DNA of 6,266 bases, taken from assembly GCA_903938955.1 (NCBI GenBank), contig CAJAFJ010000201.1, forward strand, positions 1 to 6,266, read 5' to 3'. Under the pieces are notes generated by a model that was given only the letters and a program-made list of their open reading frames with translations, was not told the origin of the DNA and searched no databases. The DNA is from an uncultured beta proteobacterium (GTDB lineage Bacteria; Pseudomonadota; Gammaproteobacteria; Burkholderiales; Burkholderiaceae). Each line of letters opens with the position of its first letter. Positions within the stretch are counted from its first letter, which is position 1. A program made the position numbers and the translations under genes. Below are positions 1 to 5,368 of this stretch, piece by piece.

Positions 1-795
1 GAACTGTTTGCACATGGTGGCGTTGGCCAGCAACTCGGGGGGCGCAATCATCCAGCCCACGCGCAAGCCGGGCGACAGGATTTTGCTGAAACTGCCGCAA
101 TGCGCCAACCAGTCGCGGCTGCCAGGAATGTCGTCACTCAGGGCCAGCAGGCTGGGTGGTGGCGGCGTGTCAAAGTACAACTCACCATAAGGATCATCTT
201 CCACCACCAGCGTTTTGGTGCGGGCGGCAATTTCAAGAATGCGCTTGCGCCGCGCCAGGCTGAGCGTGGCGCCGCTCGGGTTGCCAAAGGTGGGAATCAG
301 ATACACCAGCTTCGGCTTGTGCTCTTCAATCAGCAGCTCCAGCTTGTCCACATCCACACCATCGGCATCAATCGGCGCGCCAATGATGTGCGCGCCGTAC
401 AGGCGAAAACACTGGATGGTGGCCAAGAAAGTGGGGGCCTCCACAATCACCTTGTCACCGGGCGAGATCATGGTTTTGCCAATCAAATCCAGCGCCTGCT
501 GGCTACCGGTGGTAACGATCAGACCGTCCGGCGCCACGGTGGCGCCCTTGTTGGCCATGAAAGTGCTAATGGCTTCGCGCAGCGGCTGGTAGCCTTCGGT
601 CGCGCCATATTGCAAGACCGGGCCGGGGTTCTGGGTAAGCACGGCGTTGCTGGATTCTTGAATGCCCTGGACATCAAACAGCGCCGGGTCCGGAAAGCCA
701 CCGGCAAAACTGATGATGCCGGGCTTGCCCAGCAACTTGAAGAGTTCACGAATGGCGGAGGTTTCTACATTGTTCAGACGGTCGGCAAATTGCAT
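1..795 (-). CDS. PLP-dependent aminotransferase, class I/II fold (C-terminus beyond window)
   Basis: This is a fold-type I aminotransferase of the group that includes 2-aminoadipate/aromatic aminotransferases and the catalytic domain of MocR regulators. It would move an amino group between an amino acid and a 2-oxo acid in the cytoplasm. The 265 residues present start at an ATG at 793-795, with a weak purine-rich GAAAG upstream. Visible landmarks are FAGGFPDP near residues 30-37, the phosphate-contacting GSQQALDLI (97-105), PTFGNPSG with the conserved Asn at 172, EDDPYGEL (199-206) with the Asp that pairs with the PLP ring nitrogen, and GSFSKILSPGLRVGW (234-248), where Lys238 should form the Schiff base. 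Family members are about 390-400 residues, so roughly the last third lies left of position 1. There is no N-terminal helix-turn-helix, so it is a free-standing enzyme rather than a MocR regulator. The substrate cannot be told from sequence. It diverges from the HDOD gene. Confidence 0.93.
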   Translation of the reverse strand, partial: MQFADRLNNVETSAIRELFKLLGKPGIISFAGGFPDPALFDVQGIQESSNAVLTQNPGPVLQYGATEGYQPLREAISTFMANKGATVAPDGLIVTTGSQQALDLIGKTMISPGDKVIVEAPTFLATIQCFRLYGAHIIGAPIDADGVDVDKLELLIEEHKPKLVYLIPTFGNPSGATLSLARRKRILEIAARTKTLVVEDDPYGELYFDTPPPPSLLALSDDIPGSRDWLAHCGSFSKILSPGLRVGWMIAPPELLANATMCKQF

Positions 796-863
796 GGGTT
801 GGGCTTTCAAAAGAACACAAATTGTCACCGATTAAACTTCACCCCAAGTTCACTGGGATAAGC
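796..863. promoter_or_regulatory. Divergent intergenic region, aminotransferase / HDOD gene
   Basis: These 68 bases separate two outward-facing start codons, so they should carry the start signals of both genes. On the plus strand TTGTCA (822-827) resembles a -35 box, but no good -10 follows at the right distance. GGGA at 855-858, five bases before ATG 864, is a plausible ribosome binding site. No convincing minus-strand promoter was seen. A TTG at 822 would extend the HDOD reading frame by 14 residues, but those residues are not part of the HDOD domain, so I keep this stretch as non-coding. Confidence 0.3.
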
Positions 864-1670
864 ATGCACAGCCTCGATTCTTTTTTTGAGTCCATCAAAC
901 TGCCCGTCATGTCAGAGGTGGCACACGCCCTGATACAAACGCTCAATAATGAAAACGCCTCGGTCATCGAGGTGCGCAACATCATTGCGCAAGACCCGGC
1001 CCTGAGCGCGCAGCTTTTGCGTCTGGCCAACAGTGCCTATTTTGGGCTGCCGCGCGGCGTGGGCACGCTTGACGAGGCGATTGCGATGGTCGGCATGGCG
1101 CAGGTCCGCAGCTTGTCGCTGTGCTCCTGCATCAACAAGGCGTTTCCCACCCTGCCCGGCCTGAACCGCACCGATTTTTGGAAAAACAGCATGGCCTGCG
1201 CCGGCTACGCCCAGTGGCTGGCCCGCTACCTCGGCATGGACGTCCAACAAGCCTGGCTGACCGGCATGATGCTGCGCCTGGGTGAGTTGCTGATCGGCCA
1301 GGCCGACCCCGCCATGCTGCTGGAAATTGAACAACTACCGCAACAACCCGGTTGCCGCTGGGCGCGGGAAACGCGGCTGACCGGTTTTAGCGAGGGCCAG
1401 ATCACCGCTGAGTTGGCCCGCCGCTGGAACTTTCCGATGCAAATGGTGCAGGCGCTGCAGCGCTCGTCCGAGCCGCTGTCCGAACAGGCGTTTTCACGCT
1501 TGGGCTCGGTCGTGCATCTGGCCGGCTTGCTGGCCGACACGCCTTACACCGGCCCGGAGATGATCGACACGCTGCCACTGGAGGTGCTGGATTCCTTTCA
1601 AGTGGACGTGGAATGGATGCGCGACGAGTTTCCGGCGGCCGATTCATTTTTAGACCTGGCCGTGGCATGA
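864..1670 (+). CDS. HDOD-domain signalling protein
   Basis: The protein has 268 residues and consists essentially of one HDOD domain, a helical relative of HD phosphohydrolases that is usually non-catalytic and acts as an output or scaffold module in bacterial signalling. The N-terminal half is typical: LPVMSEVAHALI (13-24), then DPALSAQLLRLANSAYFGLP (44-63), the family hallmark, then a TLDEAIAMVG helix (68-77) and VRSLSL (81-86). Where true HD enzymes carry a His-Asp pair (a GLLHDIG-type motif), this protein has GMMLRLG (134-140), so the metal-binding dyad is absent and hydrolase activity is unlikely. There is no signal peptide or membrane segment, so it is cytoplasmic. I prefer ATG 864 over the upstream TTG 822 because of the GGGA five bases before it and because the family begins here. 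The stop overlaps the nth start as ATGA, which suggests co-translation. The signal and partners are unknown. Confidence 0.9.
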   Translation: MHSLDSFFESIKLPVMSEVAHALIQTLNNENASVIEVRNIIAQDPALSAQLLRLANSAYFGLPRGVGTLDEAIAMVGMAQVRSLSLCSCINKAFPTLPGLNRTDFWKNSMACAGYAQWLARYLGMDVQQAWLTGMMLRLGELLIGQADPAMLLEIEQLPQQPGCRWARETRLTGFSEGQITAELARRWNFPMQMVQALQRSSEPLSEQAFSRLGSVVHLAGLLADTPYTGPEMIDTLPLEVLDSFQVDVEWMRDEFPAADSFLDLAVA

Positions 1671-2308
1671 AACTCGCCGCCATTGCCTCGTTTTTCGCCA
1701 CACTGAAAGCGGCCAACCCCAATCCAAAAACCGAGCTTGAATACCGCTCGAATTTTGAGTTGCTGACGGCCGTGCTGCTGTCGGCCCAGGCCACCGATGT
1801 CGGCGTCAACAAAGCCACGCGCCAACTCTTTGCCGTGGCCAACACGCCGCAAAAAATGCTGGATTTAGGTCTTGAAGGGCTGGAGAGTTACATCAAGACC
1901 ATTGGTCTGTACCACTCCAAAGCCAAGCACCTGCTGCAAACCTGCCAGATGCTGGTGGACCTGCACGATGGCGAGGTGCCGCGCACGCGTGAAGCGCTGG
2001 AGGCCCTGCCCGGCGTCGGCCGAAAAACCGCCAACGTGGTGCTGAACGTGGCGTTTGGCGAACCCACCATGGCGGTGGACACGCATCTGTTCCGGCTCGG
2101 CAACCGCACCGGGCTGGCCCCCGGCAAAACGCCGTTGGAAGTAGAGATGAAACTGCTCAAGCGCATTCCACCCGAGTACCTGGTGGACGCACACCATTGG
2201 TTGATTCTGCATGGCCGCTACATCTGCAAGGCGCGCAACCCGCTGTGCTGGCAATGCGGCGTGAGCGAGTTTTGCGATTTCAAGGCGAAAACCCAGGCGC
2301 CCGCATGA
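1667..2308 (+). CDS. nth: Endonuclease III, DNA glycosylase/AP lyase
   Basis: This bifunctional base-excision-repair enzyme removes oxidised pyrimidines such as thymine glycol and nicks the abasic site by beta-elimination. It has 213 residues, against 211 in Escherichia coli Nth, and aligns with it almost without gaps. The helix-hairpin-helix LPGVGRKTANVVLN (114-127) carries catalytic Lys120. AVDTH (136-140) carries catalytic Asp138. The [4Fe-4S] loop cysteines are at 187, 194, 197 and 203 (C-X6-C-X2-C-X5-C). All these positions match the E. coli numbering as I remember it. The SAQATD segment (39-44) is also typical. The start ATG 1667 overlaps the HDOD stop by four bases. The frame is open further upstream to 1613, but that extension lies inside the HDOD gene and has no counterpart in the family. 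Nothing is missing, and the enzyme should be functional. Confidence 0.98.
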   Translation: MKLAAIASFFATLKAANPNPKTELEYRSNFELLTAVLLSAQATDVGVNKATRQLFAVANTPQKMLDLGLEGLESYIKTIGLYHSKAKHLLQTCQMLVDLHDGEVPRTREALEALPGVGRKTANVVLNVAFGEPTMAVDTHLFRLGNRTGLAPGKTPLEVEMKLLKRIPPEYLVDAHHWLILHGRYICKARNPLCWQCGVSEFCDFKAKTQAPA

Positions 2309-2388
2309 GCCACTCCGATTAGCCAGCCGCAGCCATTTGTTGCAGCGCAATAAAATAGCCAATCTATGCCTTACTTGAAACCCGCGCC
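2309..2388 (+). promoter_or_regulatory. Intergenic leader with possible promoter for the diguanylate cyclase
   Basis: This 80-base gap follows the nth stop and becomes AT-richer around 2335-2375 than its surroundings. TAAAAT (2351-2356) could be a -10 box, but no good -35 sits at the usual spacing. TTGCAG (2340-2345) lies in a small palindrome, TTGC-AGC-GCAA (2340-2350). No clear hairpin followed by a T run was seen after nth, so read-through from nth is possible. The ribosome binding site before ATG 2389 is weak (GAAA near 2378). Confidence 0.25.
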
Positions 2389-3525
2389 ATGAACGACATC
2401 GACCCCCGAACGGTCATTTTGCTCAGTGGCATCATGTGCGGCTTGATGTCACTGGTGCTGTACTCGCTCAAACGCAATTACCCCAGCTCCATCAAAGGAC
2501 TTGGGGAATGGTCTGCCGGCCTGCTGGTGGGTTTTATTGGCACGGCGCTGGCCAGTACCAACGGTCAATTGCCAGTTTTTTTCACCGTCTTTTTAGCCCG
2601 GGTGATGCTCGCATCGGCGCTTTATTTGATTTATGTCGGCACCCAGCGCTTCTTTGGGGTCACGCCCAAGCTACGCAACTGGTTGTTGGTCATTGTGGCC
2701 ATGATGCTGGCCCAGTTGTGGTTCACGTTGGTTGAACCCAGTTTTCGCATCCGCCTGGGTTTGTCCAATGCCCTTGCCACCGCCCTGTTTACCGCCCACG
2801 CGCATTTGGTGTTCAAGCAAGGCGTTCGTACCTTTGCCAGAGCCCTCACCCTAACCGTGTTGGTACTCATGGCGCTCATTCAGGTCATGCGCTTGGCAAC
2901 CCCGTTCATCTGGCCTCTGGGTCAGGACATTTTCGACAAGTCGCCGATTCAATTGATCTATGTCAGCAGCTTTGTTTTTTGCATTCTTCTGTTCTCCATC
3001 AGCACGGTGTTGCTGGCCTCCGAGCGCCTGCACGCTGAGCTGGAACACCTGGCCACGCACGACTCACTCACCAATGCCGTCACGCGCCGGTACATAAACG
3101 AGGCGTGCGAAAAAGAGCTGGAGCGCTGCCGCCGCTACGGTCGCAGCATGGCCGTGATGCTCATGGACATGGACTATTTCAAACAGATCAACGACACCTA
3201 CGGCCACCAGGCGGGCGATCAGGTGCTGGTTAACTTCGTCACCCAGGTCAACGACTTGTTGCGCCGCCCCGATCAACTGGGGCGTTTTGGCGGTGAAGAA
3301 TTCGTGGTGATGCTGCCCGACACCGCGCTGGAAGAAGCCCTGTCAGTCGCCGAACGCATTCGCGAAACCTGCGCCCAGCCCACGCAAGGACCGCACTGCA
3401 CCGTGAGCATCGGCGTCACCACCTACCAGCAGGCCAGCGACACCGTGGATGCGCTGCTGGCACGCGCCGATATCGCCCTGTACCAGGCCAAGGCCAAAGG
3501 CCGCAACCGGATCGAGACCGCCTGA
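2389..3525 (+). CDS. Membrane-anchored diguanylate cyclase (GGDEF domain)
   Basis: The protein has 378 residues and should make cyclic di-GMP from two GTP at the inner face of the membrane. The N-terminal 210 residues hold about seven hydrophobic stretches (roughly 8-26, 42-56, 62-83, 98-115, 124-141, 150-170, 188-210), forming an integral-membrane sensor that I cannot assign to a named family. A short linker leads into a complete GGDEF domain: DSLTNAVTRR (225-234), LMDMDYFKQIND (258-269) with metal-binding Asp, and YGHQAGD (271-277). RRPD (292-295) is followed exactly five residues later by the active-site GGEEF (301-305). RxxD at that spacing is the product-inhibition I-site, so feedback control by c-di-GMP is expected. 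ARADIALYQAKAKGRN (358-373) closes the domain. No EAL or HD-GYP phosphodiesterase domain is attached. The signal sensed is unknown. The active-site residues argue that it is catalytically competent. Confidence 0.95.
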   Translation: MNDIDPRTVILLSGIMCGLMSLVLYSLKRNYPSSIKGLGEWSAGLLVGFIGTALASTNGQLPVFFTVFLARVMLASALYLIYVGTQRFFGVTPKLRNWLLVIVAMMLAQLWFTLVEPSFRIRLGLSNALATALFTAHAHLVFKQGVRTFARALTLTVLVLMALIQVMRLATPFIWPLGQDIFDKSPIQLIYVSSFVFCILLFSISTVLLASERLHAELEHLATHDSLTNAVTRRYINEACEKELERCRRYGRSMAVMLMDMDYFKQINDTYGHQAGDQVLVNFVTQVNDLLRRPDQLGRFGGEEFVVMLPDTALEEALSVAERIRETCAQPTQGPHCTVSIGVTTYQQASDTVDALLARADIALYQAKAKGRNRIETA

Positions 3526-3536
3526 TTCCATTCCCA

Positions 3537-3604
3537 GATCAATACGAGAGGTGCTTGCTTCGCCTTCGCCGTTAAAGCACTGTCTGCGGCTTCGCACCTG
3601 ATCA
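3537..3604. terminator. Possible structured region between convergent genes
   Basis: This stretch lies between the ends of the rightward diguanylate cyclase and the leftward phosphatase and covers nearly all of the 76-base gap. Two alternative stems can be drawn. AGGTGC (3549-3554) can pair with GCACCT (3594-3599), extended by GATCA (3537-3541) with TGATC (3599-3603) across a bulge. Alternatively GTGCTT (3551-3556) can pair with AAGCAC (3575-3580). Neither has a T run, so it is not a textbook intrinsic terminator. Its position suggests a role in ending transcription from both sides, but this is weakly supported. Confidence 0.25.
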
Positions 3605-4162
3605 ACCGCCCAGCGTGCACCAAACGCCAAATGCAGGCGCGCTGACCGGCCACTGCGCCGCTTGCGTCACTTGCCGCACGCCTTGCGCCAGCAGCGTTGC
3701 GGCCCGAATCACCCCGGCGTGGGTGATCCACACCGTCTCAAGTCCGCCGAGCTGCGCCTCATCCCAGGCAGCGGCCACCCGCAACATGAAGGCCTGCACG
3801 CTCTCTTTGCCACCGAAAGCGTGGGCGCCAAAATCGGCCGTCCAGCGTTCATAGTCGGCTTGGGGAATGGCATCCCAGCGCTGGCCTTCCCAGCAACCAA
3901 AGTCCATCTCGGCCAGTCTGACATCGGTTTTACACACCAGATCGGGGCGCAGCGCACGCAAGCAGCGGGTGAGCTGCACACAGCGTTGCAACGGCGATGT
4001 CACCAGCTGAAGACCTGCCGGCAAGCACTGCGCCAGCGCCTCGGCCGCCTGCAACGTGGCCTGCGCGTTGGCCGCCACATCGGCAGCGCCATAGCAGACA
4101 CCGGGGGCGATCAGCGGTTGCGCGTGGCGCGCCAACCAGAGCTTGGTCCTTGTGGTCGTCAT
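3602..4162 (-). CDS. cobC: Histidine phosphatase, probable alpha-ribazole phosphatase CobC
   Basis: The protein has 186 residues and belongs to the histidine phosphatase (phosphoglycerate-mutase-like) superfamily. By context and resemblance it is the CobC type, which dephosphorylates alpha-ribazole 5'-phosphate (or adenosylcobalamin 5'-phosphate) late in B12 assembly. The N-terminal LWLARHAQP (8-16) holds the phosphate-accepting His13 after Arg12, with RHA in place of the commoner RHG. PGVCYGAADV (20-29) is a segment seen in CobC-like members. TSPLQRC (55-61) supplies the second Arg (60). LAEMDFGCWEG (83-93) supplies the acid Glu85, and WITHAGVIRA (145-154) the second catalytic His148. No signal peptide is present. 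It lies 24 bases downstream of cobS on the same strand, and a small GTGCG/CGCAC hairpin occupies part of that gap. The fold is certain. The substrate rests on neighbouring cobS and cobT. Confidence 0.88.
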   Translation of the reverse strand: MTTTRTKLWLARHAQPLIAPGVCYGAADVAANAQATLQAAEALAQCLPAGLQLVTSPLQRCVQLTRCLRALRPDLVCKTDVRLAEMDFGCWEGQRWDAIPQADYERWTADFGAHAFGGKESVQAFMLRVAAAWDEAQLGGLETVWITHAGVIRAATLLAQGVRQVTQAAQWPVSAPAFGVWCTLGG

Positions 4163-4172
4163 GGTGAGCCTG

Positions 4173-4186
4173 GTGCGTCAACGCAC
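4173..4186 (-). other. Small hairpin in the cobS-cobC gap
   Basis: In the 24-base gap between the cobS stop and the cobC start, the minus strand reads GTGCG-TTGA-CGCAC, a perfect 5-bp stem with a 4-base loop, ending next to the cobS stop codon. No T run follows, so it is probably not a terminator. It may tune cobC translation or mRNA stability, or it may be chance. Confidence 0.3.
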
Positions 4187-5041
4187 TTACAAACTCAGCG
4201 CCAGGCCGAGGTAAAACGCCATCTCACAGACCTGCTGCGTGGTGCCCAGACAGTCACCGGTAAAGCCTTGTAAACGCTTCCAAAACCAGCGCCACAGCAC
4301 CCCAAAGGCCAGTGCTGACGCGCCCAAGGCCCAGATCAAGGAGGTCACCAAGGGCGCCAAATCCTCGTCAATCGTGATGAGGTTCGCGGCAGACAGGGCC
4401 ACGATGGCCAGCACCAACCCCATCAAACACCACACAAAGGCCACCCACAGACTGGCGCCGCTGATCTGGTCGGCCAGCGGTTTGGACTTGGAGCCCGCCG
4501 CGTCGCCGACATGCGGCATGAAGCGAATCAAGAGCAGCGGCCAGGTGCGCGACACCACATGCGCCCAAAACAGCGCCAGGCACAGCAGCAAACTGCTGGC
4601 CGAGCCGAGCAAGGCCAACAGCGACACCTTGGTTAGCAGCGCCAACACCACGGCAATCGCACCAAAAGCGCCCACGCGCGAGTCTTTCATGATGATCAGC
4701 GCCCGGTCGCGGTCCAGGCTGCCGCCCAAGCCGTCGGCCACATCGGCCAGACCGTCTTCGTGAAACGCCCCGGTGATCAACACCCCAAAAGCCGTGCCCA
4801 GCGCGGCCACCACCAACGGGCTGTAACCCCCGTCAGGCAAACCGAGCAGCAACAGGGCCGAAAAAGCGCTGACCAAACCACCCACCACCCAACCCACCCC
4901 CGGAAAATGCGCCGCACTGGCGCGCAGCATGGCCGGGCTGTACCCGACCCAATCGGCCAGGCGACCGGTGACCGGAATGCGGGTGAAGAACTGGATGGCC
5001 AGCAGGTAGTGGCGGATGAACTGGGGCAAAAAATAGGGCAT
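4187..5041 (-). CDS. cobS: Adenosylcobinamide-GDP ribazoletransferase (cobalamin synthase)
   Basis: This integral membrane enzyme joins alpha-ribazole, or its 5'-phosphate, to adenosylcobinamide-GDP to give adenosylcobalamin or its phosphate. It has 284 residues from ATG 5039-5041, slightly longer than the roughly 250 of enteric CobS. Family signatures are present. The N-terminal IQFFTRIPV (16-24) is typical. FHEDGLADVADGLGG (93-107) is the acidic motif expected to bind metal and substrate. MKDSRVGAFG (118-127) and GFTGDCLGTTQQVCEM (259-274) are the conserved central and C-terminal loops. Several hydrophobic helices lie between them (about 47-67, 75-92, 127-168, 195-218, 229-249). The frame is open upstream to a TTG at 5135-5137, adding 32 residues. 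I prefer the inner ATG because the known N-terminal motif begins just after it, although no good Shine-Dalgarno precedes it. It is followed 24 bases later by cobC. Confidence 0.93.
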   Translation of the reverse strand: MPYFLPQFIRHYLLAIQFFTRIPVTGRLADWVGYSPAMLRASAAHFPGVGWVVGGLVSAFSALLLLGLPDGGYSPLVVAALGTAFGVLITGAFHEDGLADVADGLGGSLDRDRALIIMKDSRVGAFGAIAVVLALLTKVSLLALLGSASSLLLCLALFWAHVVSRTWPLLLIRFMPHVGDAAGSKSKPLADQISGASLWVAFVWCLMGLVLAIVALSAANLITIDEDLAPLVTSLIWALGASALAFGVLWRWFWKRLQGFTGDCLGTTQQVCEMAFYLGLALSL

Positions 5042-5107
5042 GGCGTTAACGTCAAATTCGGGAGCGAAAGACCCGGCTGTCTGGGCTGCAAGGACACGCA
5101 GCGAGTA

Positions 5108-5140
5108 TGCCCTGACAAGCTTTGTGCCCAATGACAAGCT
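5108..5140. repeat. Short direct repeat upstream of cobS
   Basis: TGACAAGCT occurs at 5113-5121 and again at 5132-5140, a 19-base period, and each copy is preceded by TGCCC (5108-5112 and 5125-5129). The copies lie 67-99 bases upstream of the cobS ATG. The 19-base spacing, close to two helical turns, would suit a dimeric regulator. They could also be chance, or part of an extended cobS reading frame starting at TTG 5137. Confidence 0.4.
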
Positions 5141-5166
5141 GCAGCACGAGCAGACCAGTTATTTTT

Positions 5167-5192
5167 TATACTGTTCAGTAACTATTTGGAGA
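5167..5192 (+). promoter_or_regulatory. Promoter -10 box and ribosome binding site of the Cys-rich/SOUL pair
   Basis: TATACT (5167-5172) matches the sigma-70 -10 consensus at five of six positions. The -35 region 16-18 bases upstream is GC-rich and poor, so an activator or a different sigma factor may be needed. A start near 5179 would leave a leader of about 19 bases. GGAGA (5188-5192) sits five bases before ATG 5198 and is a strong ribosome binding site. It decides that start over the in-frame TTG at 5186, which overlaps it. Confidence 0.5.
5169..5180. repeat. Perfect inverted repeat overlapping the -10 box
   Basis: TACTG-TT-CAGTA is a perfect 5-bp inverted repeat with a 2-base centre. It begins inside the -10 box and reaches the predicted transcription start of the cysteine-rich gene. 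That is a classic repressor-operator position. It resembles half of a LexA-like CTGT/ACAG site but lacks that site's spacing, so I do not assign a regulator. With only ten paired bases, chance occurrence is possible. Confidence 0.4.
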
Positions 5193-5197
5193 ATGCA

Positions 5198-5368
5198 ATG
5201 TCTGAAGACACCCGTTGCTGTGGCACTGGCACCTGCCTGATCAATGCCGAGGGCCTTTGCTGGTGCGGTCAACGCTGGGATGGCGACACGCTGTGCAACT
5301 CTGCGGGTGATGCAACCGAGCCATCATTGGCGCCCGAGGCAGACGGCGAACAGGGGCAAGAAGCATGA
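5198..5368 (+). CDS. Small cysteine-rich protein of unknown function
   Basis: The protein has 56 residues and I do not recognise its family. Six cysteines all fall in the first 33 residues (7, 8, 13, 21, 23, 33), in the pattern CC-X4-C-X7-C-X-C-X9-C, with glycines and the aromatic-rich WCGQRWDGD (22-30) between them. The last 20 residues are acidic and low in complexity and probably disordered. There is no signal peptide or membrane segment, so it is likely cytoplasmic, where cysteines spaced this closely more often bind metal (zinc or Fe-S) than form disulfides. That is an inference. GGAGA five bases before the ATG and a TATACT box support its being a real gene. Its stop overlaps the start of the SOUL gene as ATGA, so the two are probably translated together and work together. 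It has no evident similarity to cobalamin enzymes. Confidence 0.8.
   Translation: MSEDTRCCGTGTCLINAEGLCWCGQRWDGDTLCNSAGDATEPSLAPEADGEQGQEA

Larger units (their letters stand above)
5165..5193 (-). promoter_or_regulatory. Weak candidate promoter for cobS-cobC
   Basis: Read on the minus strand, TATAAA (5170-5165) is a good -10 box. Seventeen bases upstream is TTCTCC (5193-5188), a poor -35. Transcription would start near 5158 and give a leader of about 117 bases before the cobS ATG. It overlaps the promoter of the opposite gene, so the two would compete or share control. Confidence 0.25.
5042..5197. promoter_or_regulatory. Divergent region between cobS and the small Cys-rich gene
   Basis: These 156 bases separate two outward-facing genes. 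The half next to the cysteine-rich gene (5157-5187) is AT-rich and holds overlapping -10-like boxes for both strands plus an inverted repeat. The half next to cobS contains a direct repeat. A cobalamin riboswitch would be expected before some B12 genes, so I looked on the minus strand for a GCCACTG-type B12 box and the conserved riboswitch core. I did not find them. The stretch 5042-5137 is open in the cobS frame and could instead encode an N-terminal extension. Confidence 0.5.

Noticed and set aside
100..861. Long plus-strand open frame of 253 codons
   Set aside because: It lies opposite the aminotransferase, whose frame contains a full set of PLP-enzyme motifs. The plus-strand product is low in complexity, resembles no family, and is the usual GC-rich antisense artefact.
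822..863. TTG start at 822 for the HDOD protein
   Set aside because: It would add 14 residues outside the HDOD domain. ATG 864 has GGGA at good spacing, and TTGTCA at 822 is as likely to be a promoter element.
1402..1845. Minus-strand open frame spanning the HDOD-nth junction
   Set aside because: It overlaps two well-supported genes on the opposite strand. Its product is rich in Arg, Ser and Pro, as expected of a shadow frame.
3662..4273. Plus-strand open frame of 203 codons
   Set aside because: It is antisense to cobC and the end of cobS, both of which have intact catalytic motifs. It has no ribosome binding site and no recognisable domain.
5135..5137. TTG start giving a 316-residue CobS
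   Set aside because: CobS proteins begin shortly before the QFFTRIPV-type motif, which fits ATG 5039-5041. The extra 32 residues look like translated leader, although the lack of a ribosome binding site leaves some doubt.
5216..5240. Possible B12 box around the GGCACTGGC sequence
   Set aside because: It lies inside the Cys-rich coding sequence. The minus strand reads GCCAGTG rather than GCCACTG, and none of the riboswitch core surrounds it.
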